A DNA stretch of 64,000 nt from Myxococcota bacterium. Its GTDB lineage: Bacteria; Myxococcota_A; Polyangia; Polyangiales; Houyiibacteriaceae. The position numbers were made by a program, and so were the translations under genes. The notes below the pieces were generated by a model that did no database searches, had not been told where the DNA came from, and saw nothing but the letters and a program-made list of their open reading frames with translations. The DNA lies in NCBI GenBank assembly GCA_028284955.1, contig JANQQS010000139.1, positions 1 to 64,000 on the forward strand. The letters run 5' to 3'. Of the stretch, positions 1 through 9,576 are shown piece after piece. Position 1 is the stretch's first letter, and the number at the start of each line of letters is the position of its first letter.

Positions 1-2210
1 AAATCGACCCCACCGGGGCCGAAACGACCTTCACCTACGACGCCAGCGGCAACGTCCTCACCCGCATCGACCCCCACGAACCGGGCGAAGACCCCACAGG
101 CTTCACCACCTCGTTTACCTACAACCGCTTCAACGAAGTGCTCACCGAAACGCTGCCGGCAGGGGGTACGATTCATAGAAGCTATGACGACTCCGGCAAC
201 GAACTCAACGTCTTGGACGACGACGACAATGTCATCCTCGCCAGAACGTTCAACGCCGACGGTACCGTCGCTACGTCAACAGACCGTTTTGGTACCTACG
301 AATACCAGTACGAGCTCGATAATCCTCAGCCATCTCGAGTCACCGACCCATTTGGAGCGACTAGCCTTCTCGTGTACGACTCGGACGGCAACCTTCTCTC
401 GATTCAGCGACCCCAAGCTACCGTTACCTTCACCTACGACTCACTCAACAGAAGAACGTTTGCGGACTACGGTAACGGAACAACGATAGCGTTCGAATAC
501 GACGATGAATCACGTTGGGTAGCCGTCGAAGGGCCCACTTTCGGCCGCCTTGAACGACGACTCAGCGCAGCAGGCCGTGTACTGGGCGCAACATTCCCGA
601 ACGGCGACACGGTCGAGCAGCGGTACGATCCGTCGGGTCGCCTCGTTGAAAGAACGGACGTCTTCGGAAATACGATTCAGTTCGGGTACGACGAGGTGGG
701 TCGGGTCATTTCGGCGTCAAATGAAGCAACGGGAAACACCGAAGAGTTCACACACGATGCTGCAGGGCGAGTGCTTACCGAGAGCGATTCGACGGGTGCC
801 ACATTCACCAATATTTATAACGGGGCGGGGCGACTTGTGGCCACGCTTGACCCGGATGGGCTTCGGACAGATTTCCAGGATACGGCAACACAAAACACGA
901 CAACCGACGCGCTTGGGCGGGCGACGATCGATCGACTCAATCCGTATGGATTGATACTTGAAACCACCTTCCCTGATTCAACGACACGGAGTCAGGTTCT
1001 CGGCGGTGCGACGTCTCTCGTAGAGGGCACAACGTTTCCTCTTTCGAAACGAGACGAAACCGGTCGCGTTCGTCGATTCAACTACGACGCGAATGGCCGG
1101 CTAAGCAGTGTCACCGGTGTCGGCGGGAATGACCCGTGGACGTTTGCCCATACGCCCACGGTGGGAAGTGAAGTCGAGCGCTCCGAAGAAAGCGAAACGG
1201 CCAGAAGAGTCATCTCACCGGGGGCTCGTGTCACTGGCCGATTCAACTCCGAATCGCGCAACGAATCCCTACGTCTCGTTTCCGACCTTGCATCTTTCGC
1301 TCAGCGCCTAAACTTGATCACCAGCCCGGAGGGAGAGCAAAAGCGCTTCGAATACGAAAGTAATGGCAAAGTGGGGCGCATAAGGTTCGACGATGGTTTT
1401 GAGGAAGTGCGCATGTACGGATCCGACGCTCAACCAGATACGGTGGCTCGCGGGGACGGCACCGTACTCACGTTTGAACATGATGTCGCCGGGCGAATGG
1501 TTTCTCGTGTTGGTTCGGACGGCTCGATGTTGTCGGTTGAGTACGGTGACGGAGACCGCGTTCGAACCGTTGCGAACGAAACAGCTTCCACCACCTTGTC
1601 GTACGACGGTGCTGGTCAACTATCCAACGTAGCCGTTATTGATGGGCCATCTATCGCTTACAGTCGCGATACTCTCGGTCGCGTTACGAGCGTGTTCGCG
1701 CGAGCGGTTCCCGCGGCGGATCCGACAGAGCTCGAGTCCGCTTACGTGTACGACGGGCGGGGAAATATCGTGGAACTCCGAGATCCACGAGGGGGTGTGA
1801 CGACGTTCGAATACGATGATGTCAACCGGCTCGTGGAACACCGATACCCCAACGGCGTCGTGAGTGAGTTTTCGTATGACGCACGCGATCGCGTTTCACG
1901 GATTGTTCATAGCACTGCTGCTCCGAATCGTGTCGGAGCGGTACTTTGACGCAACAGGTTCGCCGGAGGACGAGGTCACCTACACGTACGACGGGGACGG
2001 GAACCGTTCGTCTCGAAGCAGCCCCTTAGGAGTCGACGAGTACTCGTACGAACCTGGTTTCCGCCTCGCAAACGTACTTCGTGATGGATCGGAACAGATA
2101 TCACTTGAATACGATGGAGCAGGTCGCGTAGCCGTCTTGCGACGCGACGGTCGTGATCTGGATCTTCGATACGATGCCGACGACCGCCTCATAGAATGGA
2201 CCGATCGAGG
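1..2210 (+). pseudogene. RHS/YD-repeat protein, 5' truncated by window and decayed at its 3' end
   Basis: The frame starting at base 3 is open from the window edge and encodes many YD repeats (YDSDGN, YDEVGR, YDGAGQ, YDDVNR), which build the beta-barrel shell of RHS toxins. That frame stops at 1949 shortly after a YDARDR repeat. Homology resumes in frame 1 at about 1927 with RIVSERYFDATG and runs to about 2210 (YDADDRLIEWTDRGG). The intact paralogue downstream carries about 40 further residues between the matching points, so this copy has a deletion plus a frame change. It has no RHS core or toxin tip. The N-terminal part lies outside the window, so the full gene cannot be judged. The best reading is a decayed or displaced RHS copy. 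Confidence 0.8.
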
Positions 2211-2602
2211 GGGGCTTCGCTCTGGATCGCGGTGGGCGAACGCACCGAGCTGGCCGCCTACATCGCCGGTCACATTGGGCAGTGCAACAACAAAGCACTC
2301 GATGTGGTGCGATGGTTTTCCCGCGGAAGCACGGATATGCACTCGGGCAGACGCTTCCAAGAGCCACTGAAACGAGAAGGGTACGATCTGTTGGCCCAGG
2401 TGCTCGAACCCGCAATACTGGTCAAGCCATTGCACGAGAGGTTCGGGAAGCCGACCACGAACGACCTTAACCAGCGTATGCATGTCGGCACCGACGCAGA
2501 GTTGGCTCACGCATTCTTGACACTTCATGAATCCATTCTCGGCGAGCATACCGCGGCGACAGATGAAGGGACCAAAGATCAATGAAGTGTACTAGCGTTT
2601 AA
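2211..2602 (+). other. Non-RHS insert between the two RHS copies; unrecognised ORF 2196..2585
   Basis: RHS similarity stops near 2210 and restarts at 2603, directly after a stop codon at 2600-2602. Between them lies an ORF of 129 codons on the plus strand with plausible high-GC third positions (it contains LWIAVGERTELAAYIAGHIG and EPLKREGYDLLAQVLEP). I do not recognise the product. A 200-codon ORF also runs through here on the minus strand, so even the coding strand is uncertain. It could be a remnant of a transposase or of an older RHS C-terminal tip. No inverted repeats or target duplications were noticed at its edges. Confidence 0.35.
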
Positions 2603-2761
2603 CGAATTCCGTCGACGCTGAGCGCCGGCTCCATCACTTCGATCGAAGACATCTTCGGCGCCCAAACGCGCATCGCACGAAGGCTCGGTGGTCGTTTCGA
2701 ATCGATCACCGACGGCCGCGACCAAACCACGACCTTCGCGCAAACGCCCACCACCAGCGCT

Positions 2762-5269
2762 GTGACCGACCCCCTGAGCCGCACCACTACCGACATCACC
2801 AGCGCCTACGGCCTGCCCATCGAAACGCAGTTCGCCGACATGAGCCGAGTCCAGACGAGCTTCCTCGGCACCACCTTGCTGGACGAGGCCGACCGCAGCC
2901 CCGAATCGCAAACCGACGAATCGAATCGATCTCGACAGTCAGGCTACGATGTCACTGGCGGACTCTCCGATATGACAGACTTGGCACAAAATCAATGGAA
3001 TTACGCCTATTCTGTCACACAAGCGGGAGAGGTCGTCTTCGATGTCGAAAATGGCGAAGTCGAAGTCGTCTACGACGCGGGCTTCCCCGACGCCTATCGA
3101 TACCAGCTTACGGACGAAGAGCGAGACGCGGAGCGCATCTCGGAGGTCGACACCTTCGGCCACCGTCTCAGTCAAATCACGAGCCCCGAAGGAGAAGTGC
3201 TTCAGCGGCAGTACACCCCGTTTGGTCGCATCCGGCAAATCAACCTCCCAAATGGCGGCACCGAAACGCGCACCTACGGCGCGGACGGCGAGCCCGATTC
3301 CATCACCCTTGCGCACGGCACCGTCTTAACCCTCGACCACGACCCCGCGGGTCGCCTCCTCACCCGCACGGGCACCGACGGCTCAAGTCTCGCCTTCTCG
3401 TACCTGCCCGGCGATCGACTGGGCACCATGGCCGACGCCACCGGGACCACGACCTTCCTCTACGACGCTGCTGGCCGAAACGCTGGCCTCATGCACCCAA
3501 ACGCTAGCGGCGCCGAACTCGCGCGCGACCCACTCGGGCAAATCACCACCATCATTGCGCATGCCGATCGCACCGTGGATCCGACAGACCAGGTGACGGG
3601 ATACTCCTACGACGCCACCGGCAACGTCACTGTCATTGAAGCATCCACTTCTCCAGGAACACCAAGCGGCGCCGAAGCCACCCTCGACTACGACGCGGTC
3701 AATCGTCTCACCACCCGCACGCTTCCAAACGGTGTCACCACCACATGGGACTACGACGCCCGCGACCGCGTGACCTCCGTCGCGCACGCGCTCCCCAGCG
3801 GCACCGTCATCGCTTCTCGCACCTACGCGCGGTCTCCCAGCGGAGAACCCACCCGCATCACAAACGAAGACGGAAGCTTCGTTGATCTTACCTACGACCC
3901 AGCCCTGCGCATCGAGTCGGAACGCTACTTCGACGCGTCGAGCACCCTCGAAGAAGAAATCACCTACGCCTACGACGCGGACGGAAACCGCACATCGAAA
4001 ACCACCAGCGCAGGAACCGAAACCTACGAATACACAGTCGGCTCCTTGCTCACCCGCATCACCCGCGGCAGCACTGACATCGCAACCTTCAGCTACGACG
4101 GCGCTGGCCGCCTCATCGGCTTCAATCGAAACAGCCAAACCATAGAACTCGACTACGACACAGGCGACCAACTCCTCACCCATCGAAACGTCACGACCGC
4201 AGCCGAAGTACAATACGCACAAGACGGCCAAGGCCGCCTCGTCGGCCGCACCGACACCGCATCCGGAAGCGCCATCTCCTACGTCGTCGCCCCCACCCTC
4301 GACGAATCACTCGAGGCGCCGCATCTCATCACCGACGCCACCGGACAAACCCTCGGCGGCTACCTCTATCAAGGAGAACACGCCTTTGCCCGCCTCGGAG
4401 ACAGCGGCGTGATCGATAGCGAAACCGTCTACTACCTGCGCGACGCCCAAGGCTCGGTCATTGGCCTGGTCAACCAAGACGCCACCGAAACCGCAACCAT
4501 CCACTACGACGGCTTCGGCAACATACGAGCGCAACAAGGCACGCTCACGGCGCTTCCTGTAACCCGCGGCGGCGACTTCCGCTTCCATGGCATGTGGCTC
4601 GACGCTCAAACCAGCCTCTACGACGTACGCGCACGTACCTACGACCCGCAGACCGCAAGATTCGCTACCAGAGACCCTGCTGATGGCGACCGCGCCGAAC
4701 CCGAGACCTTTGTGCCCTACGTCTTCGCCAACAACAATCCGTATGTCTTTCGGGACCCGAGTGGACTGGTCAACCTGCGCGAACTCGGTGCAGGACTCCT
4801 CGCGCGCGCCGCGCTTGCACTCACGGCCATCAACGCGGCAGGATCACGTTTTCTTCGGTTTCTTCAACGAGGCCTGCGTGCTGGGCAAAACTTGTTGCAG
4901 ATTGGAGCTCGGTTTCAAGCTAACCCTACGACTGGTGCATTCCGGCTAGATCGCCTCACCAATGGGATTTTGCTAAGAAACGCTCTGACACGCAAGGAGG
5001 GAAATGTTCTGACGCCGGTGGGCCGTGCGCTAACGAAGCACCCAGAACTGCTCGGTTTTACGAAAGCAAATCTGCGCAACACGCTCAGAACGAGCACCGC
5101 AATCGATGCTGCTGCAGAGGGAGCTCTCGCAGGCATTCTTCGCAGTGGAACAGCTGTCGTTCGTGAGCTAGGCCGTTTCGGGAAGACGATTGAGATTAGG
5201 GCGCCCAGTGGTTTTGGCGCTCGGTTTTCGGCTGCCACGAACGAGTTCATAGGATTCATCGGGCCGTGA
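2762..5269 (+). CDS. Orphan RHS repeat-associated core protein with C-terminal toxin-like domain
   Basis: YD repeats fill roughly residues 1-580. The RHS core follows (YDVRARTYDPQTARF, RDPADG, YVFANNNPYVFRDPSGL) at about 620-665, and a variable tip occupies about 670-835. The tip contains LTPVGRALTKHPE and ends GFGARFSAATNEFIGFIGP. That ending resembles C-terminal nuclease-type toxins seen in other RHS and contact-dependent systems; this is recalled family similarity, not a search result. RHS homology extends upstream in the same frame to 2603, where a stop precedes it, so the piece lacks the signal, plug and N-terminal shell of a full RHS protein. The GTG at 2762 is only a nominal start. The toxin is probably a displaced orphan cassette unless translation is coupled. 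The adjacent small gene fits an immunity protein. Confidence 0.8.
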   Translation: MTDPLSRTTTDITSAYGLPIETQFADMSRVQTSFLGTTLLDEADRSPESQTDESNRSRQSGYDVTGGLSDMTDLAQNQWNYAYSVTQAGEVVFDVENGEVEVVYDAGFPDAYRYQLTDEERDAERISEVDTFGHRLSQITSPEGEVLQRQYTPFGRIRQINLPNGGTETRTYGADGEPDSITLAHGTVLTLDHDPAGRLLTRTGTDGSSLAFSYLPGDRLGTMADATGTTTFLYDAAGRNAGLMHPNASGAELARDPLGQITTIIAHADRTVDPTDQVTGYSYDATGNVTVIEASTSPGTPSGAEATLDYDAVNRLTTRTLPNGVTTTWDYDARDRVTSVAHALPSGTVIASRTYARSPSGEPTRITNEDGSFVDLTYDPALRIESERYFDASSTLEEEITYAYDADGNRTSKTTSAGTETYEYTVGSLLTRITRGSTDIATFSYDGAGRLIGFNRNSQTIELDYDTGDQLLTHRNVTTAAEVQYAQDGQGRLVGRTDTASGSAISYVVAPTLDESLEAPHLITDATGQTLGGYLYQGEHAFARLGDSGVIDSETVYYLRDAQGSVIGLVNQDATETATIHYDGFGNIRAQQGTLTALPVTRGGDFRFHGMWLDAQTSLYDVRARTYDPQTARFATRDPADGDRAEPETFVPYVFANNNPYVFRDPSGLVNLRELGAGLLARAALALTAINAAGSRFLRFLQRGLRAGQNLLQIGARFQANPTTGAFRLDRLTNGILLRNALTRKEGNVLTPVGRALTKHPELLGFTKANLRNTLRTSTAIDAAAEGALAGILRSGTAVVRELGRFGKTIEIRAPSGFGARFSAATNEFIGFIGP

Positions 5270-5288
5270 CGTAGATTGGAGGGAACAT

Positions 5289-5507
5289 ATGTCGTTCAAA
5301 ACCCAGAAGTTTTCACCGATCGACCGAAAGCATTCGATCTACGAGCTGATTGACGAGGACGACAACGTGCTGATCGACATTTCCAGATCCGACGAGGGTG
5401 ACTACGAAATGGCTTTGCATGCGGCGGGCGCAGGAAAAGTGCTTCCATTGGCCGTCGTCGTTGACTTTATCGAGAAAGCGCAGAGCTTCCTGGAGAAGGA
5501 GACGTAG
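5289..5507 (+). CDS. Small acidic protein, probable immunity protein for the RHS tip
   Basis: This 72-residue acidic protein begins MSFKTQKFSPIDRKHSIYEL and has no signal peptide or membrane segment. A strong ribosome site (GGAGGG) lies 7 bases before the ATG, and the gene starts 19 bp after the RHS stop codon. Polymorphic toxin loci normally carry the immunity gene immediately after the toxin tip, and size, charge and position fit that role. The middle part (LIDEDDNVLIDISR, followed by a helix ending FIEKAQSFLEKE) suggests a compact alpha/beta fold. The sequence itself is not recognised, so the function is inferred from context only. Confidence 0.65.
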   Translation: MSFKTQKFSPIDRKHSIYELIDEDDNVLIDISRSDEGDYEMALHAAGAGKVLPLAVVVDFIEKAQSFLEKET

Positions 5508-6389
5508 CGAGTTACTAGAACGTTTGACGCGGTTAGCGCAGGTGAACGAGGTGAACGGTCATGTCGTCTGAGCACACCGACGAGTTCATTGCCCCCCGGA
5601 AGGACTCCATAGCGAACGCAATCGAACCCGTAGAGTTCGCCACTCAGGCTACAGAGTTTGTCATTCGGTTTTCAAATGAGCGTCATCCAACAGGAAGAAT
5701 CATCGTTGAGCTATCCCAGCGCGTGTCGCTCTGTTACGCAGTTGCTCACCAGGGCGATAGAGAGCAGACCAAGCATCGAGCGCCCGAGCGTCGTCGTCGT
5801 GCGGCACGAAGACGCAACGATATCGTTCACCACCCGCGAAAGCATCGAAGATACATTTCAGTCGCCGGTTGTTCTCCACCCTCGAACGCGGTGCGTTTCA
5901 TCGTTCGCGCGGGAATGCGAACGTCGTCTCTTGTACACACGAAATATGCAGTGTTCGGGCAGTTTGTTCAGGGTTACTTCGACCGTCCGGTCCGCCGCAA
6001 GCGGTCGGCAGAATTGAGAAAATCTTGGAGCTGACGCTTTCCCCCGGGGAAGCTTTATCAAGATCTCTCCCTCGACTGAAGGTGCGTCGTCGAAGTGTAC
6101 CTGGAGACGTTCACGCTCCTACAATTGAAACGCGCTTTGGTGTCATGCGTTCACCACGCTCGGTGCAGGCGGCGGTGCGGCGATTGAACCCGCTCGAGGA
6201 TGACTCGACACCTGCACCACGACCGCTTCCCTTTCGAGCCTGCCGAGGTCTCTCGTCCTCCAGGTGCGCAGTTCGGCTTCCCAACTGTCCAGTTATGAGA
6301 TCGTTTAGAACTTTCATAACGCCATAAGATCACGCCTCTTTTTCCTTGCCCGGTCGATTTCACTTCCGCAGCATCCGCCAGATCCAGAC
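5508..6389. other. Poorly coding stretch with frame-split ORF fragments (weak ORF 5561..6034)
   Basis: An ATG at 5561 opens a 157-codon ORF whose first ~55 codons look coding (FATQATEFVIRFSNE, GRIIVELSQ). After that the frame becomes arginine-rich and repetitive (RRRRAARRRND), as a wrong frame does. From about 5700 the neighbouring frame reads more naturally (PSVVVVRHEDATISFTTRESIEDTF). A single gene broken by a frameshift near 5720 is possible, for example a second immunity-like or regulatory gene. From 6035 to 6389 I see no convincing gene, RNA or repeat. Confidence 0.3.
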
Positions 6390-6405
6390 TGGCACGCCTC
6401 GTGCT
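6390..6405 (+). promoter_or_regulatory. Sigma-54-like promoter
   Basis: The sequence TGGCACGCCTCGTGCT matches the -24/-12 consensus TGGCACGnnnnTTGCw at all but one position, with the required GG-N10-GC spacing (GG 6391-6392, GC 6403-6404). It lies about 94 bp upstream of the exported cysteine-rich protein. Transcription would start near 6417. No activator gene or obvious enhancer pair was identified nearby. Confidence 0.5.
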
Positions 6406-6498
6406 TCGCATTACTTGCGGTCGGTAGACGAGTGATCGCGCCCGCGGCGCCCTCGTGCTCGCTTATAATCAGACAAGAACCAACGCAAGAACGTTCCG

Positions 6499-7062
6499 AT
6501 GCAACTCAGAATCAGTCTCGCTGCCGTGTGCAGCTTGCTCTCGACAATCTGTGGTGGGTGCGCCGCCGATATCGCCGATGAAGCGGCCCGGACAACCGAA
6601 AAACAAAACCGACCGACGGGCCGACCCTGGGCTCATATCAACATCGTAGACTGCACAGACAAGACAACGGGTTGCGTATACGTCGCTCATCGAACCTATT
6701 TTTCGGAAGAGGACTTCAATGCAGCCGGCGGGGACGGGGAAGTCTGCGAAAACGTGATTGCGGAGAGCTACCTGCGGACAGACTTTTATTGTCACCAGTG
6801 GAAGTATCCGTTGTTCGGAGACCACGTCTATCACGGTCCGGAAAACGAATGTAAGCGTATCGGGCCGAATCACGGTCGCGTATATTTCTGGCAAGGCAAC
6901 GACCCCGTGGCGAGTCAGCAGTATCTTTCGTTGAAGTTGTGTAAAGACATTCTTCGCGGATGTAGGGCTTGGGCTCGTGAGAGTGAAAATCGCAGCTGCT
7001 ACACAGTCTACGATCCCGGCAACGCGATCCGGTGCAAATCTAATTGCAAACCAGCGGGTTGA
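6499..7062 (+). CDS. Exported cysteine-rich protein of unknown function
   Basis: The 187-residue product opens with a typical export signal (MQLRISLAAVCSLLSTICGG) followed by CAAD. The C at residue 22 could be a lipid-attachment site, but the residues before it (CGG) are a poor lipobox. The mature part holds about eleven cysteines (for example DCTDKTTGC, CKDILRGCRAW, SCYTVY, CKSNC), which suggests a disulfide-stabilised small extracellular or periplasmic domain. No catalytic motif is recognised. A sigma-54-like promoter precedes it. No strong ribosome site is visible, so the start is supported mainly by the signal peptide. Confidence 0.7.
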   Translation: MQLRISLAAVCSLLSTICGGCAADIADEAARTTEKQNRPTGRPWAHINIVDCTDKTTGCVYVAHRTYFSEEDFNAAGGDGEVCENVIAESYLRTDFYCHQWKYPLFGDHVYHGPENECKRIGPNHGRVYFWQGNDPVASQQYLSLKLCKDILRGCRAWARESENRSCYTVYDPGNAIRCKSNCKPAG

Positions 7063-7114
7063 GATTGGACGAGCGCACTTCGTTCGTCATCCTCAAGCCG
7101 ACCCGTGGTTCTGG

Positions 7115-8875
7115 CTATCCAGGTCCTGACAACTTGGAGTTTGGCGATTCAGCATCCGCGTTGTGCTTGAATGAGATGCAGACTTCGAAGCCGGGGTTTC
7201 TATTTGATCCGCGTACGCTGCCTTGCATCAATACGACGAGGTCGCGTACCAGGGATAGGCCGATGCCCGTGCCTTTTTGGGTTCGGGTGAGTTCGTGCTG
7301 TCCGCGGAAGAAGGGTTCGAATATCGAGGGCAACTGGGCTTCGGGAACTCCCGGGCCAAAGTCGCGTACGGTGATATGGAGTTCGTCTCCGCGAACGCGG
7401 CAAGCTACGTGAAGCGCTCGTTGTTCGCCGTCGGATCCGTATTTGATGGCGTTTTCGATTACGTTGTAGAGCACTTGTTTGAGCGCATCGATATCTAGTG
7501 AGACGGCTGGCAGGTCGTCTTCGATATCGAGCGTAACTTCGAACCCTTCTTGATTGAGATGTGGGGTCATGAACCCGATGACTTCGTGGAGCATCGGTCC
7601 GACGTCGGCGCGAACGATGTGTTTTTGGCGTTGTCCACGACGCAGCCGCGCGTGTTCCATGACGTTGTGAATCAAACGGGTGAGTCGCTCGCCTTCGGCG
7701 GTAATCATCGCGTAGTACCGCTGGCGCGTGGCAGGTCCGTCCACCAAGCCGTCTCGCAACATCTCGCCGTACATGCGAATCGCGGTGAGCGGGGTTTTGA
7801 GTTCATGGGTGACCGCAGAGACAAAGTTGTCTTGGCGCTCGGCGAAGCGAAGGCGCACGAGCACCATGCGGTAGAGCGCGAAGAGCCCGGCCAGCATCGC
7901 AGCAATCAGAACCAGCGTGAGAATGAATAGCGCGCTGCTCGCATCTCGGTCGTCGAGACGAGAAAGGCGGAGCGCAACCCGATGCGAATCGAGGGGAGGC
8001 GCCAGTCGATGAGAAAAATGGTAGGCATCAGGTTGTCTCCACCAGGAAACATGCGCGGATTGCGCGCGATCCGCTTTGCCCGATGTGTTTCGAGCGAGTG
8101 GGTTTCGAACGAGTGGGTTTCGAACGGACGTGCCCGGACCGCGTGCACTTCGATCGCGTGCAATCGAGACACGTTCGCTCGAGAGGGACGCTACCGCGTC
8201 GAGCCCTTGAGCGCCGAGCACCCATGTCTGAATGGTGGAAATCATCGACGGCATGTCCACCACGAAGCCTTCGCGCCGCGTTCCGTTTGGTGACTCGCGT
8301 TCGATCACGACGGTGTCGAGATCGGCACCCGCAACGCGGAGCGCTTGGGTTAGCCCACGCTGCCGATGCTCCCGAACTTTGATGCCGCGATTGAGCTGCC
8401 TCAAGATATCCGGGCTGCTGCGGCGCATGTCGCTGCCCGGCGACGGTTGCTGCGGGCGCGACCGTCGAGCGACGCCGCTCGATTCCTGGTCAAAACGCGA
8501 CGCCGCGTGCATCACGGCGCGGCGAATTCGTCCGCGACGTGCCGCGTCGATCGCGTCTTCAGCGACGATGTGAACCGCTGGGTCGCGGCGATAGTACCCG
8601 ATGATGAATGGACCCCATCGGTTTGGGTGCGTGTCCGCGGCGGTCGCGTCGTACGCAGCGGCTCGTCGCTTCGCTTCATGAAGCAGCACGGCGCTTATCT
8701 CGCGCTCCATTTCATCGAATACGCGCTCAGACACCATCCGATGACGAAGGCGGCGTTGTTCGGCGAGCTGCGAAAGCGCGGATTGGGAAAGCACGCCGAT
8801 TGCGATGAGAAGCGCGCCACCGAGCGCGACAAAGGCGATTCGAAGCTTGGCGAACGGCGAGTGGTTCAGCCACAC
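7115..8875 (-). CDS. Membrane sensor histidine kinase of an OmpR-type two-component pair
   Basis: The frame is open back to 9001, but a GTG at 8875 overlaps the stop of the response-regulator gene (GTGTGGCTGA), which is the natural coupled start and gives 586 residues. TM1 lies at about residues 8-28, followed by a periplasmic region of ~290 residues and TM2 at about 317-342. The HisKA H-box HELKTPL is near residue 357. The HATPase shows an N-box (NVIENAIKYG, ~477) and G-boxes (DFGPGVP, GTGIGLSLV). No HAMP domain is evident. It should autophosphorylate on the H-box histidine and pass phosphate to its partner. The signal is unknown. The periplasmic region carries a short degenerate RNPLV/RNPLA tandem repeat. 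Confidence 0.93.
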   Translation of the reverse strand: MWLNHSPFAKLRIAFVALGGALLIAIGVLSQSALSQLAEQRRLRHRMVSERVFDEMEREISAVLLHEAKRRAAAYDATAADTHPNRWGPFIIGYYRRDPAVHIVAEDAIDAARRGRIRRAVMHAASRFDQESSGVARRSRPQQPSPGSDMRRSSPDILRQLNRGIKVREHRQRGLTQALRVAGADLDTVVIERESPNGTRREGFVVDMPSMISTIQTWVLGAQGLDAVASLSSERVSIARDRSARGPGTSVRNPLVRNPLARNTSGKADRAQSAHVSWWRQPDAYHFSHRLAPPLDSHRVALRLSRLDDRDASSALFILTLVLIAAMLAGLFALYRMVLVRLRFAERQDNFVSAVTHELKTPLTAIRMYGEMLRDGLVDGPATRQRYYAMITAEGERLTRLIHNVMEHARLRRGQRQKHIVRADVGPMLHEVIGFMTPHLNQEGFEVTLDIEDDLPAVSLDIDALKQVLYNVIENAIKYGSDGEQRALHVACRVRGDELHITVRDFGPGVPEAQLPSIFEPFFRGQHELTRTQKGTGIGLSLVRDLVVLMQGSVRGSNRNPGFEVCISFKHNADAESPNSKLSGPG

Positions 8876-9576
8876 AAACGGTATCCTTGGCCTCGAACCG
8901 TCTGAATGATCTGTCCATGACGCCCCAGTTTTTTGCGTAGGTTTGCGATATGCATGTCGACGGTTCGCGTTTCGATCCGGTCGACGTTGTTCATGCCCCA
9001 TGCGAGCTGAAGCAATGTGCGGCGGCTGACCACGTGCCCGGGTTCTTGACCCAGAATGCGAAGCATCAACACTTCGCGCGACGTCAGGGCGATGCAGTGA
9101 CTCTCCGCGCCATGCTCTTCTATTCTTGCTTCGCTTTTGGCCGGGTCGATCTCGAATGGCCCGAATGAAAATGTGCTCACGAGCGCGTGAGGCCGCCGCC
9201 GGAGCAGCGCTTCTACGCGCGCAATCAGTTCGCGAACGCCGAACGGCTTGGTGACGTAGTCGTCTGCCCCAACCTCGAAACCTCGAACGATATCGTCTTC
9301 GTCGCCCTTTGCGGTGAGCATCAATACGGGCATGGTTTGTCCCGACGCCCGCAATTGCTCGCAGACCAAGAAGCCGTTCAGTTCAGGGAGCATGATGTCG
9401 AGGATCACGAGGTCCCACCCTCCTTCGATCGCGCGCGCGAGACCTTCGTCTCCGCGTTCGGCGACTCGGATATCGCAACCGCGAAACCGAAGTACGTCGG
9501 CCAGACCCTGGCGAATGCTGGCTTCGTCCTCGACGATCAGCACGCGCCGTCGGTCCGGCGATTCCGGCGCTCCCAT
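8866..9576 (-). CDS. OmpR/PhoB-family response regulator
   Basis: The receiver domain is near residues 10-120 (VLIVEDEASIRQG with the acidic pair, LVILDIMLPELNG with the phospho-acceptor Asp, MLTAKG, and KPFGVREL with the conserved Lys). A C-terminal winged helix follows (LTSREVLMLRIL, GHVVSRRTLL, RTVDMHIANLRKKLG, VRGQGYRLCG). The two parts together mark a DNA-binding transcriptional regulator. It is the first gene of a pair with the overlapping sensor kinase. Starts at 9576 or 9582 are both possible and neither has a clear Shine-Dalgarno. A TATACT hexamer lies just before them, so the transcript may be nearly leaderless. Confidence 0.94.
   Translation of the reverse strand: MGAPESPDRRRVLIVEDEASIRQGLADVLRFRGCDIRVAERGDEGLARAIEGGWDLVILDIMLPELNGFLVCEQLRASGQTMPVLMLTAKGDEDDIVRGFEVGADDYVTKPFGVRELIARVEALLRRRPHALVSTFSFGPFEIDPAKSEARIEEHGAESHCIALTSREVLMLRILGQEPGHVVSRRTLLQLAWGMNNVDRIETRTVDMHIANLRKKLGRHGQIIQTVRGQGYRLCG

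Noticed and set aside
2196-2585. Insert ORF as an IS1-type transposase
   Set aside because: A faint likeness at WIAVGERT is not followed by the catalytic acidic residues or by inverted repeats; left as unrecognised.
3383-4231. 282-codon minus-strand ORF inside the second RHS copy
   Set aside because: It is antisense to YD repeats, with repetitive Val/Gly/Ala composition that mirrors the RHS codons.
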